A DNA stretch of 22,858 bases. It comes from a virus. The stretch covers positions 1 to 22,858 of the IMG/VR virus record IMGVR_UViG_3300040807_000774; one strand, 5' to 3'. The position numbers were made by a program, and so were the translations under genes. The notes under the pieces are model-generated. The model was not told where the DNA came from. It saw only the letters and a list, made by a program, of their open reading frames with translations, and made no database searches. Shown here piece after piece: positions 7,565-14,872 of this stretch (its first letter is position 1; every line of letters begins with the position of its first letter).

Positions 7565-8997
7565 TAGCTTATTGGTCCCATGGGAGTTGGATTAACTGGC
7601 ATTGTAGTATATACTGGTTGAGGTTGCTTTTGCATAGGATCATATGCTGAACTTGCTTGACTAGGTGGATTGTTTTTCAAACTATTAGTTTGATTTTGTG
7701 CATCACTCTGTCCACGTAGCGCAGTCTTAATGTCGTTGTTGTCCATCACGCTATCCATTAGGATACCAAAGCCAGCTGGGTTTTTACCACTAGCAGCGCC
7801 ACCATAGTTACTTGCTTTCCAACTTACCGCACCTTCACCTCTGGGGAACCAAACATCAACTTGTGATGTGGTGTCAAATCTGTTCCAGTGTAGGACCATG
7901 TTGTCACCAACATAAACTTCTGCTTCGTTGTCACATGCTATAGCAATAGTATAATAGCCTTCTAGTGGAATATTAAACTTAACACTGCCTTCCCAGGTAG
8001 CACGATTGTCAGTGGGCCACAAACTATTATTGTTCATAAAGTTACAATAGGCACCATTTGTGACACGATGAAGTTGCGTGTGCTGTCCATTATTTGTTTG
8101 GAAGTTGTTTTGTTCAATCATACCTCTGTTAAGAACTGTTAGCTTTGCGCTATTATGACTAAATGTACCGTTAGCACCAGTTGGTTTTGTAAGTCCTGTG
8201 TTCTTGGGCGCAATGCCATTACAAACTAATGTTGTAACAACAGGAATAACGATACTAGCAATAGCAGCACCAACTGTTTCTGGTGTACTCCAAAGCATCC
8301 AGTACACGCTCATGCTATTTGCAATACTGGTTGTAATAACACTGTTCAATAGGTCCTTGTTTACCTGTCCTTTAATACCTGGAATGTTATAAATTACAGG
8401 CGTAATAAAGTAAGCAATGCTTGCGGCAGCGCCATAGAATACAATACTAGCACCAGTACTAGGCAAACTTGCTGCTGCGGCTTTTGCTGCTAAGGCAAAG
8501 CCATTAATACTAAAGATACTTGCTTGATTTGGGTCTTCAGGGCCTTTATAAGTAAACGCTAGAATAACGCCTGTGCTGAGTGCGCTGCCTAGTGCTAGAC
8601 TACAAGCATTTGCACTTACCCATTCATATGCTTCTTCGCCATACTTTACTACTGCTTCAGCACCTTCTTCTAGATAATGTTCAGTTGTTTTAAGACCGTC
8701 TTGATATTCTTTTGGTAAGCTGTTCCAACCCTCTTGTAAAAGGTTAGTGCTCAAATCACCTGCATTGTGTGTTACAGTAGCTACAGTTGCCTGAGGATTT
8801 GCTGCTAGACTATAACTGTAGTTGTAAGCATCTGTAAGTGCTTTGCTTGTGTCTTTGTAAGCGTCGCTAGCATAGTGTTCAGTTGGCTGAATAACATTAT
8901 CGTCAACCCACCCAGTAGCACTGTTTACAGCGTCTTTGGTATCATTGTATGCATTTTCAATATCGTGTCCCCACGTGGATGGATTATACCAACTCAT
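7564..8997 (-). CDS. Multi-pass membrane protein with a C-terminal PA14-like beta domain
   Basis: I do not recognise the whole 477-aa protein. Residues 1-128 are hydrophilic and helical, with heptad-like repeats of short acidic/aromatic motifs (NAYNDTKDAV, SDAYKDTSKA). Residues about 130-260 hold several hydrophobic segments (near 130-150, 163-178, 183-203, 216-236, 241-260) consistent with a multi-pass membrane region rich in small residues. Residues about 330-415 form a beta-rich unit, WEGSVKFNIPLEGYYTIAIA followed by DNEAEVYVGDN, WNRF and KNPAGFGILM, resembling the PA14-like carbohydrate-binding modules found in virion proteins of marine T4-like phages. The tail is rich in Gln, Pro and Asn. 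A membrane-inserting, glycan-binding virion or envelope protein is one reading; pore formation is another. Both are inference. Start and stop overlap neighbours by TAATG. Confidence 0.6.
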   Translation of the reverse strand: MSWYNPSTWGHDIENAYNDTKDAVNSATGWVDDNVIQPTEHYASDAYKDTSKALTDAYNYSYSLAANPQATVATVTHNAGDLSTNLLQEGWNSLPKEYQDGLKTTEHYLEEGAEAVVKYGEEAYEWVSANACSLALGSALSTGVILAFTYKGPEDPNQASIFSINGFALAAKAAAASLPSTGASIVFYGAAASIAYFITPVIYNIPGIKGQVNKDLLNSVITTSIANSMSVYWMLWSTPETVGAAIASIVIPVVTTLVCNGIAPKNTGLTKPTGANGTFSHNSAKLTVLNRGMIEQNNFQTNNGQHTQLHRVTNGAYCNFMNNNSLWPTDNRATWEGSVKFNIPLEGYYTIAIACDNEAEVYVGDNMVLHWNRFDTTSQVDVWFPRGEGAVSWKASNYGGAASGKNPAGFGILMDSVMDNNDIKTALRGQSDAQNQTNSLKNNPPSQASSAYDPMQKQPQPVYTTMPVNPTPMGPIS

Positions 8998-9887
8998 TAC
9001 TTTATTCCTTTTGATTTAACTTGTTGCTCCGCATCATATTCATGCGGGTTCTTTAATTTTTCTTGGCGTATTTGAGATTTAGTTACATGTCTCAAATCCT
9101 GCCACCATGGATTGGTGTCGAAATGTTGACTGCGATTACCGTAAACATCTCCTACCAAACTCTTACCCACTTCCTTTCGAAAGCCTTTAAGGTGATCCAT
9201 ATACTTCCCTAGTACACTGTTGATAAACACATGACCAGATTGGCCCGGGCCGCCTAAGTCTCTATGTCCTGCGTCTGCAAAGTCCTGTACCAGTTCACCA
9301 AATATAAAACTATCATGACTTTCTTCGTGATTAAAGATATCATCACTTTCATATATCCATCGCCACTGTTCCATAAACTCAGCAAACTGTGGATGGTGTC
9401 TGTTAAACATCATCCAGCCACACTCAGGCCAAGTTTTACGTCCTAAGTGTGTAGTAAGTTGTTGTTCACCGGGAGCAATCTCTTGCAAAAACTCCATGGG
9501 CATTGGAGTGTGTGTACGCACATCGCCGTCACACCAAATCATTATATCCGCATCAGTGTTTTTTGCAAAGTGCCAGAGAGCAAATACTTTGTTTGCAAAG
9601 CGACTTGCGTCCCATAGAAAACTTTTCTTTGTCTTGTCTTTGTTCCAGCCGTGAGCATGTGGATTATCTTTGTGACGCTCCTGCCATGCTTTAAGATCTG
9701 GCAATGTGCTACGTTGGTCCAATACTTCTATGTTGTCAGCGTTATATGTGTTGGGCTCATGGTCTTCTGCATATATCGTTAACTTTACTTCAGTAGGCCA
9801 GTTTTGTAGGAAACCCTGTATGAAGTGATCTCCATACTTCTTATAACCGGTCTTGTGCCATGTACTAAATACTGATAATGTACGCAT
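8997..9887 (-). CDS. GT-A-like glycosyltransferase
   Basis: I chose the ATG at 9887 (MRTLSVFSTWHK, 296 aa), which opens directly into the first beta strand; another in-frame ATG at 9902 would add five residues and overlap the divergent gene start. The protein has a GT-A outline: an N-terminal strand, LTIYAEDHEP, and the DADIMIWCDGDVRTHTP segment with a DxD-type metal and nucleotide-sugar binding motif (Asp120, Asp122). CGWMMFNRHHP and the later DSFIFGELV fit acceptor-side helices of families such as GT8 or the NTP-transferase-like group. There is no membrane segment, so it would act in the cytoplasm or at the inner membrane face. The stop overlaps the next start by TAATG. Donor sugar is unknown. 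I see no strong Shine-Dalgarno at either start. Confidence 0.75.
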   Translation of the reverse strand: MRTLSVFSTWHKTGYKKYGDHFIQGFLQNWPTEVKLTIYAEDHEPNTYNADNIEVLDQRSTLPDLKAWQERHKDNPHAHGWNKDKTKKSFLWDASRFANKVFALWHFAKNTDADIMIWCDGDVRTHTPMPMEFLQEIAPGEQQLTTHLGRKTWPECGWMMFNRHHPQFAEFMEQWRWIYESDDIFNHEESHDSFIFGELVQDFADAGHRDLGGPGQSGHVFINSVLGKYMDHLKGFRKEVGKSLVGDVYGNRSQHFDTNPWWQDLRHVTKSQIRQEKLKNPHEYDAEQQVKSKGIK

Positions 9888-9900
9888 ATTATTATTTACC

Positions 9901-10758
9901 ATGAAGATAGCTCACTTTCCAAATAACTTGCCGGGTAACAAGGATATGGTATATCCACAACTACTTAGCGCAATAGAATCTACAGACGAACTAGTTGTGG
10001 GCAGCATGGATGCTGACGCTGCTCTTATTTGGAGTGTACTGTGGTTTGGAAAGATGGGTGGCAATAAAAGAGTTTGGGATCACTATCGTGCACAAGGTAA
10101 GCCAGTTGTAGTGATAGAAGTTGGCGGTCTAATACGTAACGAAACTTGGAAGTTAGGTATTAATGGTATCAATCGTGACGCTGACTTTGCACTTGAAGTG
10201 GGTGTAAATCCTGACAGGGTCAAGCAATTAGGCATTGAAAGAGCACCGTGGGTGTTTGAGGACAAGCCCTACATATTAATATGCGGACAGCATGCTCATA
10301 GTTTACAGTGGGAGGACATGCCAGACATGGACACGTATTTCCGTGAAACTGTAACAGAGATACGCAAATACTATGACAAGCCTATTGTACTACGATCTCA
10401 TCCACGTTATAGAGAACGTGTGCACTTTCAAATACAAGACGAACAATGGTACAAAGATCAAGGATGCGAATGGAATATTGCCAAACAAGTCCAGAAAACC
10501 TACGACAGTTTTGATTTAGAAGACCAACTAAAAGAAACTTATTTTACAGTTAGTCACAGCAGTAACGCAGGCGTTAACAGCATTATACAGGGTATACCTT
10601 CTGTTACTACCTGTCATAGTCTTGCTTGGGAAATGAGTAGTAAGTTTAAAGAAATTTTCCATCCTAGACGTGAGGAATGGCTTATAAACATGTGTAATAT
10701 AGAATGGCGTGCAGATGAGATAGGAACGCAATGGCAGCGTTTAAGAACTAAGCTCTAG
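9901..10758 (+). CDS. GT-B/capsule-synthesis-like protein, the only plus-strand gene
   Basis: The frame stays open upstream to 9853, but the ATG at 9901 (MKIAHFPNNLPG, 285 aa) gives the same strand-first start as the paralogue at 2215-3141. Shared landmarks in order are GKPVVVIE, a W-K-LG-NGIN stretch, TEIRKYYDKPIVLRSHP, a serine-rich SHSSNAGV loop, IIQGIPSVTTC and REEWLINM. The C-terminal half resembles capsule polysaccharide or CDP-glycerol transferase-like folds. The gene is wedged into a minus-strand cluster: its start abuts the divergent glycosyltransferase start and its last 11 bp overlap the convergent methyltransferase end. A weak promoter-like pair, TTGTGC (9853-9858) and GATAAT (9874-9879) with 15 bp between, lies upstream inside the divergent gene. 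No plus-strand terminator follows. Substrate unknown. Confidence 0.7.
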   Translation: MKIAHFPNNLPGNKDMVYPQLLSAIESTDELVVGSMDADAALIWSVLWFGKMGGNKRVWDHYRAQGKPVVVIEVGGLIRNETWKLGINGINRDADFALEVGVNPDRVKQLGIERAPWVFEDKPYILICGQHAHSLQWEDMPDMDTYFRETVTEIRKYYDKPIVLRSHPRYRERVHFQIQDEQWYKDQGCEWNIAKQVQKTYDSFDLEDQLKETYFTVSHSSNAGVNSIIQGIPSVTTCHSLAWEMSSKFKEIFHPRREEWLINMCNIEWRADEIGTQWQRLRTKL

Positions 10759-11506
10759 AGTTATATCTATAGTCAAACACTTCGCCATTTAGCCATTGGG
10801 TAAGTAGTCCTTGATCTGACAAATAGTTTTTAGCTAATACAACGTCACGTGCACTAGCACTTAATAGATCCTTGTCAACTAAGTCTCCCCATGTAGTAGA
10901 CTTGTCTAACGGTTCGCTGTTCTTATAGACTACACAATCAATGCCATCTACAAACTTTGGCTTACGAAAGTAAGCATCCTTAACATCAAATCCTGCAATA
11001 GCAAGTAGGTAAATTAACTGCGGCAGTGTGAAAGTAAACAACTGATTGTTATAACAATAACTTTCAAAACGTCCATAGTAAACATTAATAGTACTTGGCA
11101 CATACAAGTATAACATTCCTTGTGGATCTAAAATTCTATTGATTTCAAATAGTAGATCTAAAGGACTATGTGCAAACTGTAGTGAGTCATGACACCAAAC
11201 GATATCCTGTGACTTATCATTAAGAACTGTAAGTCCTAGGTTAAAGTCTTGTTTAATGCGCCTAACGTTTTTTACTTTTAGATCAGGTGGTTGGACAATG
11301 TCTAGTGCAGTGCATTTGATATTAAGTGGCTGTGGATTTTCTTCGTCTTGATCCGTTAGAGTAGCCCAATAGTTTATATCTAACTGTTCCTTACCACATC
11401 CAATATCGCATACACGCTTGATGCTCTGTAAAAATTCAATATGATTGCAAAACTCTTCTAGTGTTTCTCTACTATGAGCATGACTTTCTTCTGAAATTGT
11501 AAACAT
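10748..11506 (-). CDS. Class I SAM-dependent methyltransferase
   Basis: The 252-aa protein shows a clear methyltransferase core of the Methyltransf_11 type: motif I RVCDIGCGK (31-39), an acidic strand end in CTALDIVQPP, DFNLG for the adenine side, and DIVWCHDSLQFAHSP with RILDPQGMLYLYVP as the strand 4-5 region. The C-terminal part (TLPQLIYLLAIAGFDV) is the usual helix near the substrate pocket of small-molecule and sugar methyltransferases. No DNA-recognition domain and no DPPY/NPPF motif is present, so a DNA methylase is unlikely. The start overlaps the upstream 107-aa gene by TGATG, and the end runs 11 bp into the convergent plus-strand gene. Its substrate is unknown. Confidence 0.8.
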   Translation of the reverse strand: MFTISEESHAHSRETLEEFCNHIEFLQSIKRVCDIGCGKEQLDINYWATLTDQDEENPQPLNIKCTALDIVQPPDLKVKNVRRIKQDFNLGLTVLNDKSQDIVWCHDSLQFAHSPLDLLFEINRILDPQGMLYLYVPSTINVYYGRFESYCYNNQLFTFTLPQLIYLLAIAGFDVKDAYFRKPKFVDGIDCVVYKNSEPLDKSTTWGDLVDKDLLSASARDVVLAKNYLSDQGLLTQWLNGEVFDYRYNSRA

Positions 11507-11829
11507 CAGCTAAGAGCTCCTATTAATGACCATTGCCTAGCGTTCTGCCAAGTTTCGTCAAACAGTTCCAAATTATGTCGAATTTTTCTTATGCTAGTAT
11601 CAGTAGGACGTTTAACAGCTAGTAATGCTTCACTATGAGCTTGGTTGAGATACCTATCAGCAGTACTAAACAATGCTTGACAATCTCTATAGCGTTTCCA
11701 ACCTTCCCTACTGGTTTCTTTGTCACGCATTGTTTTAAGTAGACTGTATTGCTCTACATCAAACTTTTCACGTGATTGCTCCACTTCCAGTAGTAGATTA
11801 TATGCTGCATCGTATTTAGACAGAGACAT
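11506..11829 (-). CDS. Small helical protein, unknown function
   Basis: This 107-aa product is predicted by eye to be almost entirely helical and highly charged, with no cysteine pair, membrane segment or known motif (it has one Cys, in DCQALF). It is sandwiched between a twitch-type radical-SAM gene, with which it overlaps by 14 bp, and a methyltransferase gene, with which it overlaps by TGATG. Such tight coupling suggests a partner or adaptor protein of one of these enzymes. It does not look like a RiPP leader-core precursor: there is no Gly-Gly cleavage site and no residue-biased core. I do not recognise the family. That it is coding rests on the overlaps and an intact frame. Confidence 0.6.
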   Translation of the reverse strand: MSLSKYDAAYNLLLEVEQSREKFDVEQYSLLKTMRDKETSREGWKRYRDCQALFSTADRYLNQAHSEALLAVKRPTDTSIRKIRHNLELFDETWQNARQWSLIGALS

Positions 11830-12946
11830 ATCGTGCTAACTCTTTAAATGTGTCCTGAAAACTATTTCTGCGATAAACGTCATGTCTTTTAATCCAGTCA
11901 ACAAACAATTTAAATAACTGTTCCTGTACAGGATTATCAAAAAGAGAAATCCACGTTCTAATCTCAGGTTGTGTACTGTTACTTAGTTTGTTTTTAATTA
12001 GTGTTCTTGCATCACCTGTCCACACATCCGGGCGAAAGTGTTCTGGAGAAAATACTTTTCCCAAGTAAGGCTTTGGCAACCCTGTTTGTTTACACCAATC
12101 CCAAAATTCCTGCATATAGAATATATTATATGCTCCAACTGTATGACTAACACTGAGTCTTATATTGTTATAATCCTGTTGATATTGCAACCATTGTTCT
12201 ATATTGTTTAATAGTATATTCCAGTTGCCAGGATATCTAATATATTCATAATGGCTTCCCACACCATCAATACTAAGTTGTACGTCTATTTCTTTAAAGT
12301 TGCTCCATTCTACTAACCAACGTTCGTCTGGCATTACTTGGGTATTAGTAGTGTAATGTAAGGTTACATTACTGGCACGTTCTCGTAATCTTGAAAGAAA
12401 GTCCAGTTGTTTTAGTGGTTCACTTAGAAAAGGCTCTCCGCCCGGTATGTCAATGTGTATAACATTCGGCATGCTAGCGTGTAGCTGGTCTACAATACTA
12501 TCATTCAAATATTCATGACTTTTGATATCTACATTATATAAGTCTTTTTGTTCTTGACGCCATCTACTGCTGGAGTATGGACTACACATCACACACTTCA
12601 AGTTACAGGTATTACCAAATGCAATACTTGTAGTAATATACCCATCCTCTTCTTGCCAGTTGTCATACTGCTCAGTCCAACGTTCGTAATCTAGTTGTCT
12701 TTTACTGGGTGTGCCTATCTGTTCATCCTGTACACAACGTATACAACCCTGAGGGAAACTGCCAGACAGAAACTCCTGTTTGATTCCTTTAAGGAAATCA
12801 CTGTCTGTATATTCTTGTATTGTGTTTTTAGTGATATTATAACGTTCGTTATAACCTTGTGTGCGAAATTTGCAGCAGGGAGATATAACTCCCTGCGGAC
12901 TTATATCTAAACTAGCCCATGGTGCGTAACATTTATACTTGGACAT
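11816..12946 (-). CDS. Twitch-domain radical-SAM protein (cysteine domain N-terminal)
   Basis: The 376-aa protein begins with CYAPW (Cys6), then a SPQGVISPCC segment (Cys24, Cys25) and CIRC (68-71) followed by a conserved-looking E-x-x-G-x-P-S-x-R stretch. These resemble the auxiliary-cluster cysteines of SPASM/twitch domains but stand before, not after, the radical-SAM core. The core has CNLKCVMC (Cys114, Cys118, Cys121), PGGEP (168-172, the SAM-binding GGEP) and LSIDGVG. Proteins of this plan occur in marine phages and bacterial glycan loci, mostly without assigned function. The start overlaps uvsY by 14 bp. It is a paralogue of the protein at 13399-14649 with uvsY between them. The chemistry is likely radical-based modification of a sugar or peptide, but this is inference. 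Confidence 0.85.
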   Translation of the reverse strand: MSKYKCYAPWASLDISPQGVISPCCKFRTQGYNERYNITKNTIQEYTDSDFLKGIKQEFLSGSFPQGCIRCVQDEQIGTPSKRQLDYERWTEQYDNWQEEDGYITTSIAFGNTCNLKCVMCSPYSSSRWRQEQKDLYNVDIKSHEYLNDSIVDQLHASMPNVIHIDIPGGEPFLSEPLKQLDFLSRLRERASNVTLHYTTNTQVMPDERWLVEWSNFKEIDVQLSIDGVGSHYEYIRYPGNWNILLNNIEQWLQYQQDYNNIRLSVSHTVGAYNIFYMQEFWDWCKQTGLPKPYLGKVFSPEHFRPDVWTGDARTLIKNKLSNSTQPEIRTWISLFDNPVQEQLFKLFVDWIKRHDVYRRNSFQDTFKELARYVSV

Positions 12947-13391
12947 CTTCCATACCCGCTGTGCGTAGTCTTACAATATGTCCAGTCATCCACTGTTTAC
13001 TGTCTAGGCCTTTCATAATACCCAACCACTTATTGCGTAGTAGTGCTACTTCATTGATAATGGTTTCAAAGTCTACTACTTCATCTTCACCGTCCACATA
13101 CTTCTCAGCATCTCGACTGCTAAGTGCACGTGGATAGTTTTCCAAATACTTGGTGAAGTGCTTGCGGCGTATCTTACGCAACTGTATGTTTAGATGATTA
13201 AGCACAGCCTCAACTTCTTGTAGTTGATTAAAACGTATTTCAGTTACTGCTGGGAGTTCTTTGATACTTTTCTCAACAAGTCCATGTATGCCAACTTCTT
13301 TACGAGCTTGCTCAAGTTCGTTTTCAAAGTGATCAATGAAGTCAGGTATCTTTCCAATATCTTCTACAACAATAGTATACCAGTTTGCCAT
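12933..13391 (-). CDS. uvsY: UvsY-like recombination mediator
   Basis: The 152-aa protein matches the T4-like UvsY family by its central and C-terminal pattern: a basic helix LRKIRRKHFTKYLENY, then RALSSRDAEKYVDGEDEV and a helix ALLRNKWLGIMKGLDSKQW. UvsY loads UvsX recombinase onto single-stranded DNA coated by gp32, so it acts with the two proteins encoded just upstream in this window. T4 UvsY is 137 aa, so the size fits. The gene has no Shine-Dalgarno in front of its ATG, and a sigma70-like promoter ends seven bases upstream of it (see separate entry). Its end overlaps the next radical-SAM gene by 14 bp. Being placed between two related radical-SAM genes is unusual. Confidence 0.85.
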   Translation of the reverse strand: MANWYTIVVEDIGKIPDFIDHFENELEQARKEVGIHGLVEKSIKELPAVTEIRFNQLQEVEAVLNHLNIQLRKIRRKHFTKYLENYPRALSSRDAEKYVDGEDEVVDFETIINEVALLRNKWLGIMKGLDSKQWMTGHIVRLRTAGMEDVQV

Positions 13392-13397
13392 ATTACT

Positions 13398-13425
13398 ATT
13401 ATACAGTTTCTAATAGATTAGTCAA
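13398..13425 (-). promoter_or_regulatory. Sigma70-like promoter in front of uvsY
   Basis: On the minus strand TTGACT (13425-13420) and a perfect TATAAT (13403-13398) are separated by 16 bp. The elements sit in the last codons of the upstream radical-SAM gene. A start site at the usual distance from the -10 would fall at about 13391, which is the A of the uvsY ATG, so the transcript may be leaderless; this agrees with the lack of a Shine-Dalgarno there. Seen in sequence; promoter use is inferred. Confidence 0.5.
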
Positions 13426-14649
13426 CCAGGGAAAAGTAGACTGCCAGTTAGTGCTTCTGCGCCTGTCTAACTCGGTGAGGTATACTCCAAGTTTTTTTAT
13501 TTCTGCTCTGTTAAGCTCATGTGTGTTGATTTCTTTTTGTATACCTAACATATAGTCTTTAGCAGCCTGTTCCTGTTGTGTATTGCTGGGCATATTTTCA
13601 AGTATTTGTTCAAAGTCAGCATCGAAAAAACCTTTTCCAAATATCCGAGGATGTAAAAACTCGTAAGTCATCACTGTGGTGCTAAAGTAGTGGTTAATCT
13701 GTCTGTGTGTACGAAGTGTGTTTACATAGTCAATTAGATCTGCACTTGTTTTCATTGTAAGACCACAGAGTGTTTGATTAAAGTTAAGATATATCCAATC
13801 CTCAGCGACTACATGTTCGAAGTTACGTTTTACTAAATTTAAGTCTGTTCCAAACCGTACATACTCTTGTTCTGCACCTAGGCAGTCTATACTACACGTT
13901 AAATCAAGTCTACCCAAACATTGTTTCTCTACCAGCTCTTTAAGACTACTAATATACTGTTTAAATTTGGTGTGTTTGATATTTAGGTTGCTTACAATAT
14001 TAAATTCAAGTTCTGGACAAGGGTATTCATTAAACCATTCTAGTGCATAATCAAATTGCCGTTGATAAAATGGTTCTCCTCCTAAGAAATGAAAACGTTT
14101 AACATCATGCCTATGTTGTTCCAAATATTTCCAAAACTTTTGTGTAAGCTCTGGTAAATTATCTACAAGCTGTGCACGATTATCAATCACAACACCGTCT
14201 TGTTCAAATCTGCCATGCTTGAAATTCTCACCACGTATCTTACTGCTAAAACCATCCCAACAATATAAACAACTCAAGTTGCAAATGTTATCAAAATATA
14301 CTTCTACTATTTTGGGAGTTACTTCTATTGCAGAAAGATCAGTTTCTAATTCTACTGGAGTAAGATCTGGTATGGTTAAATGATGCATACGATCACTAGT
14401 ACCGCCTGCATCCTCTACAAGTTTGCAATGTTCACACCCGCGGCCAGGCCATTCGCCTGCTAACATTTTAGTTCTATCTTCAAGTTTTAAGGGGGTGTTA
14501 TGAAACGTTTCAAAATTAGTTGAATCAATAAACTCTTTCTCTACCCGGTGACAGCTACTCGTACTTCCTTCATAAAGTCTTATAGTGCTCCATGTCCATT
14601 TAAGCTGACAAGCTGGCGATTGTTTTATGGGAAAATGCTTATCAGACAC
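13399..14649 (-). CDS. Twitch-domain radical-SAM protein (cysteine domain N-terminal), GTG start
   Basis: The frame opens with GTG at 14649; the next in-frame Met (residue 62) is past the conserved N-terminal block, so the GTG start is favoured. The 416-aa protein has single cysteines at 14 (CQLKWTW) and 33 (SSCHR), CEHC at 72-75, then a radical-SAM motif CNLSCLYC (Cys123, Cys127, Cys130) and LGGEP (189-193). The N-terminal cysteines correspond in order to those of the paralogue at 11816-12946, although here the CC pair is replaced by a single Cys followed by His. A cluster-binding twitch-like domain in front of the core is the likely reading. The gene starts 3 bp after a small acidic protein gene downstream of uvsX and stops 7 bp before the uvsY start. 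Function unknown. Confidence 0.85.
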   Translation of the reverse strand: MSDKHFPIKQSPACQLKWTWSTIRLYEGSTSSCHRVEKEFIDSTNFETFHNTPLKLEDRTKMLAGEWPGRGCEHCKLVEDAGGTSDRMHHLTIPDLTPVELETDLSAIEVTPKIVEVYFDNICNLSCLYCWDGFSSKIRGENFKHGRFEQDGVVIDNRAQLVDNLPELTQKFWKYLEQHRHDVKRFHFLGGEPFYQRQFDYALEWFNEYPCPELEFNIVSNLNIKHTKFKQYISSLKELVEKQCLGRLDLTCSIDCLGAEQEYVRFGTDLNLVKRNFEHVVAEDWIYLNFNQTLCGLTMKTSADLIDYVNTLRTHRQINHYFSTTVMTYEFLHPRIFGKGFFDADFEQILENMPSNTQQEQAAKDYMLGIQKEINTHELNRAEIKKLGVYLTELDRRRSTNWQSTFPWLTNLLETV

Positions 14650-14652
14650 ATC

Positions 14653-14871
14653 TTACTCGTCTTCAAATTCATAATCATCATCTTCAGAATTGGAACTTAA
14701 TTCATCAATTGCTATACCTAAATATTTGTCAGCATTAGCTAGTTCTTCTAAAGTTTCGTCATCAATACCTAGATCAATTAGTTCATTGATCCAATGGTCT
14801 GCTGCATGCTGCTTATCTTTAATATACTGACTAAGAATAATCCAAGTGTCTACAAGAATTTCAGAATCCAT
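14653..14871 (-). CDS. Small acidic helical protein next to uvsX
   Basis: I take the ATG at 14871 (MDSEILVDTWIILSQYI, 72 aa); the longer frame to 14886 would need TTG and would overlap uvsX. A Shine-Dalgarno-like GAGGAA lies just upstream, inside the uvsX end, and the ATG comes one base after the uvsX stop. The protein has helical patches (DTWIILSQYIKDKQHAADH and a leucine-rich ELIDLGIDDETLEEL region) and an acidic tail SEDDDYEFEDE. Small proteins of this style are found near recombination genes in T4-like marine phages, but I know no function. The acidic tail resembles those of gp32 and UvsX, which suggests binding to basic replication proteins; this is inference. Confidence 0.65.
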   Translation of the reverse strand: MDSEILVDTWIILSQYIKDKQHAADHWINELIDLGIDDETLEELANADKYLGIAIDELSSNSEDDDYEFEDE

Positions 14872-14872
14872 A

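Noticed and set aside
10748-11506. A DNA-modification methylase reading of the methyltransferase
   Set aside because: No DPPY/NPPF-type motif and no target-recognition domain; the core fits small-molecule methyltransferases.
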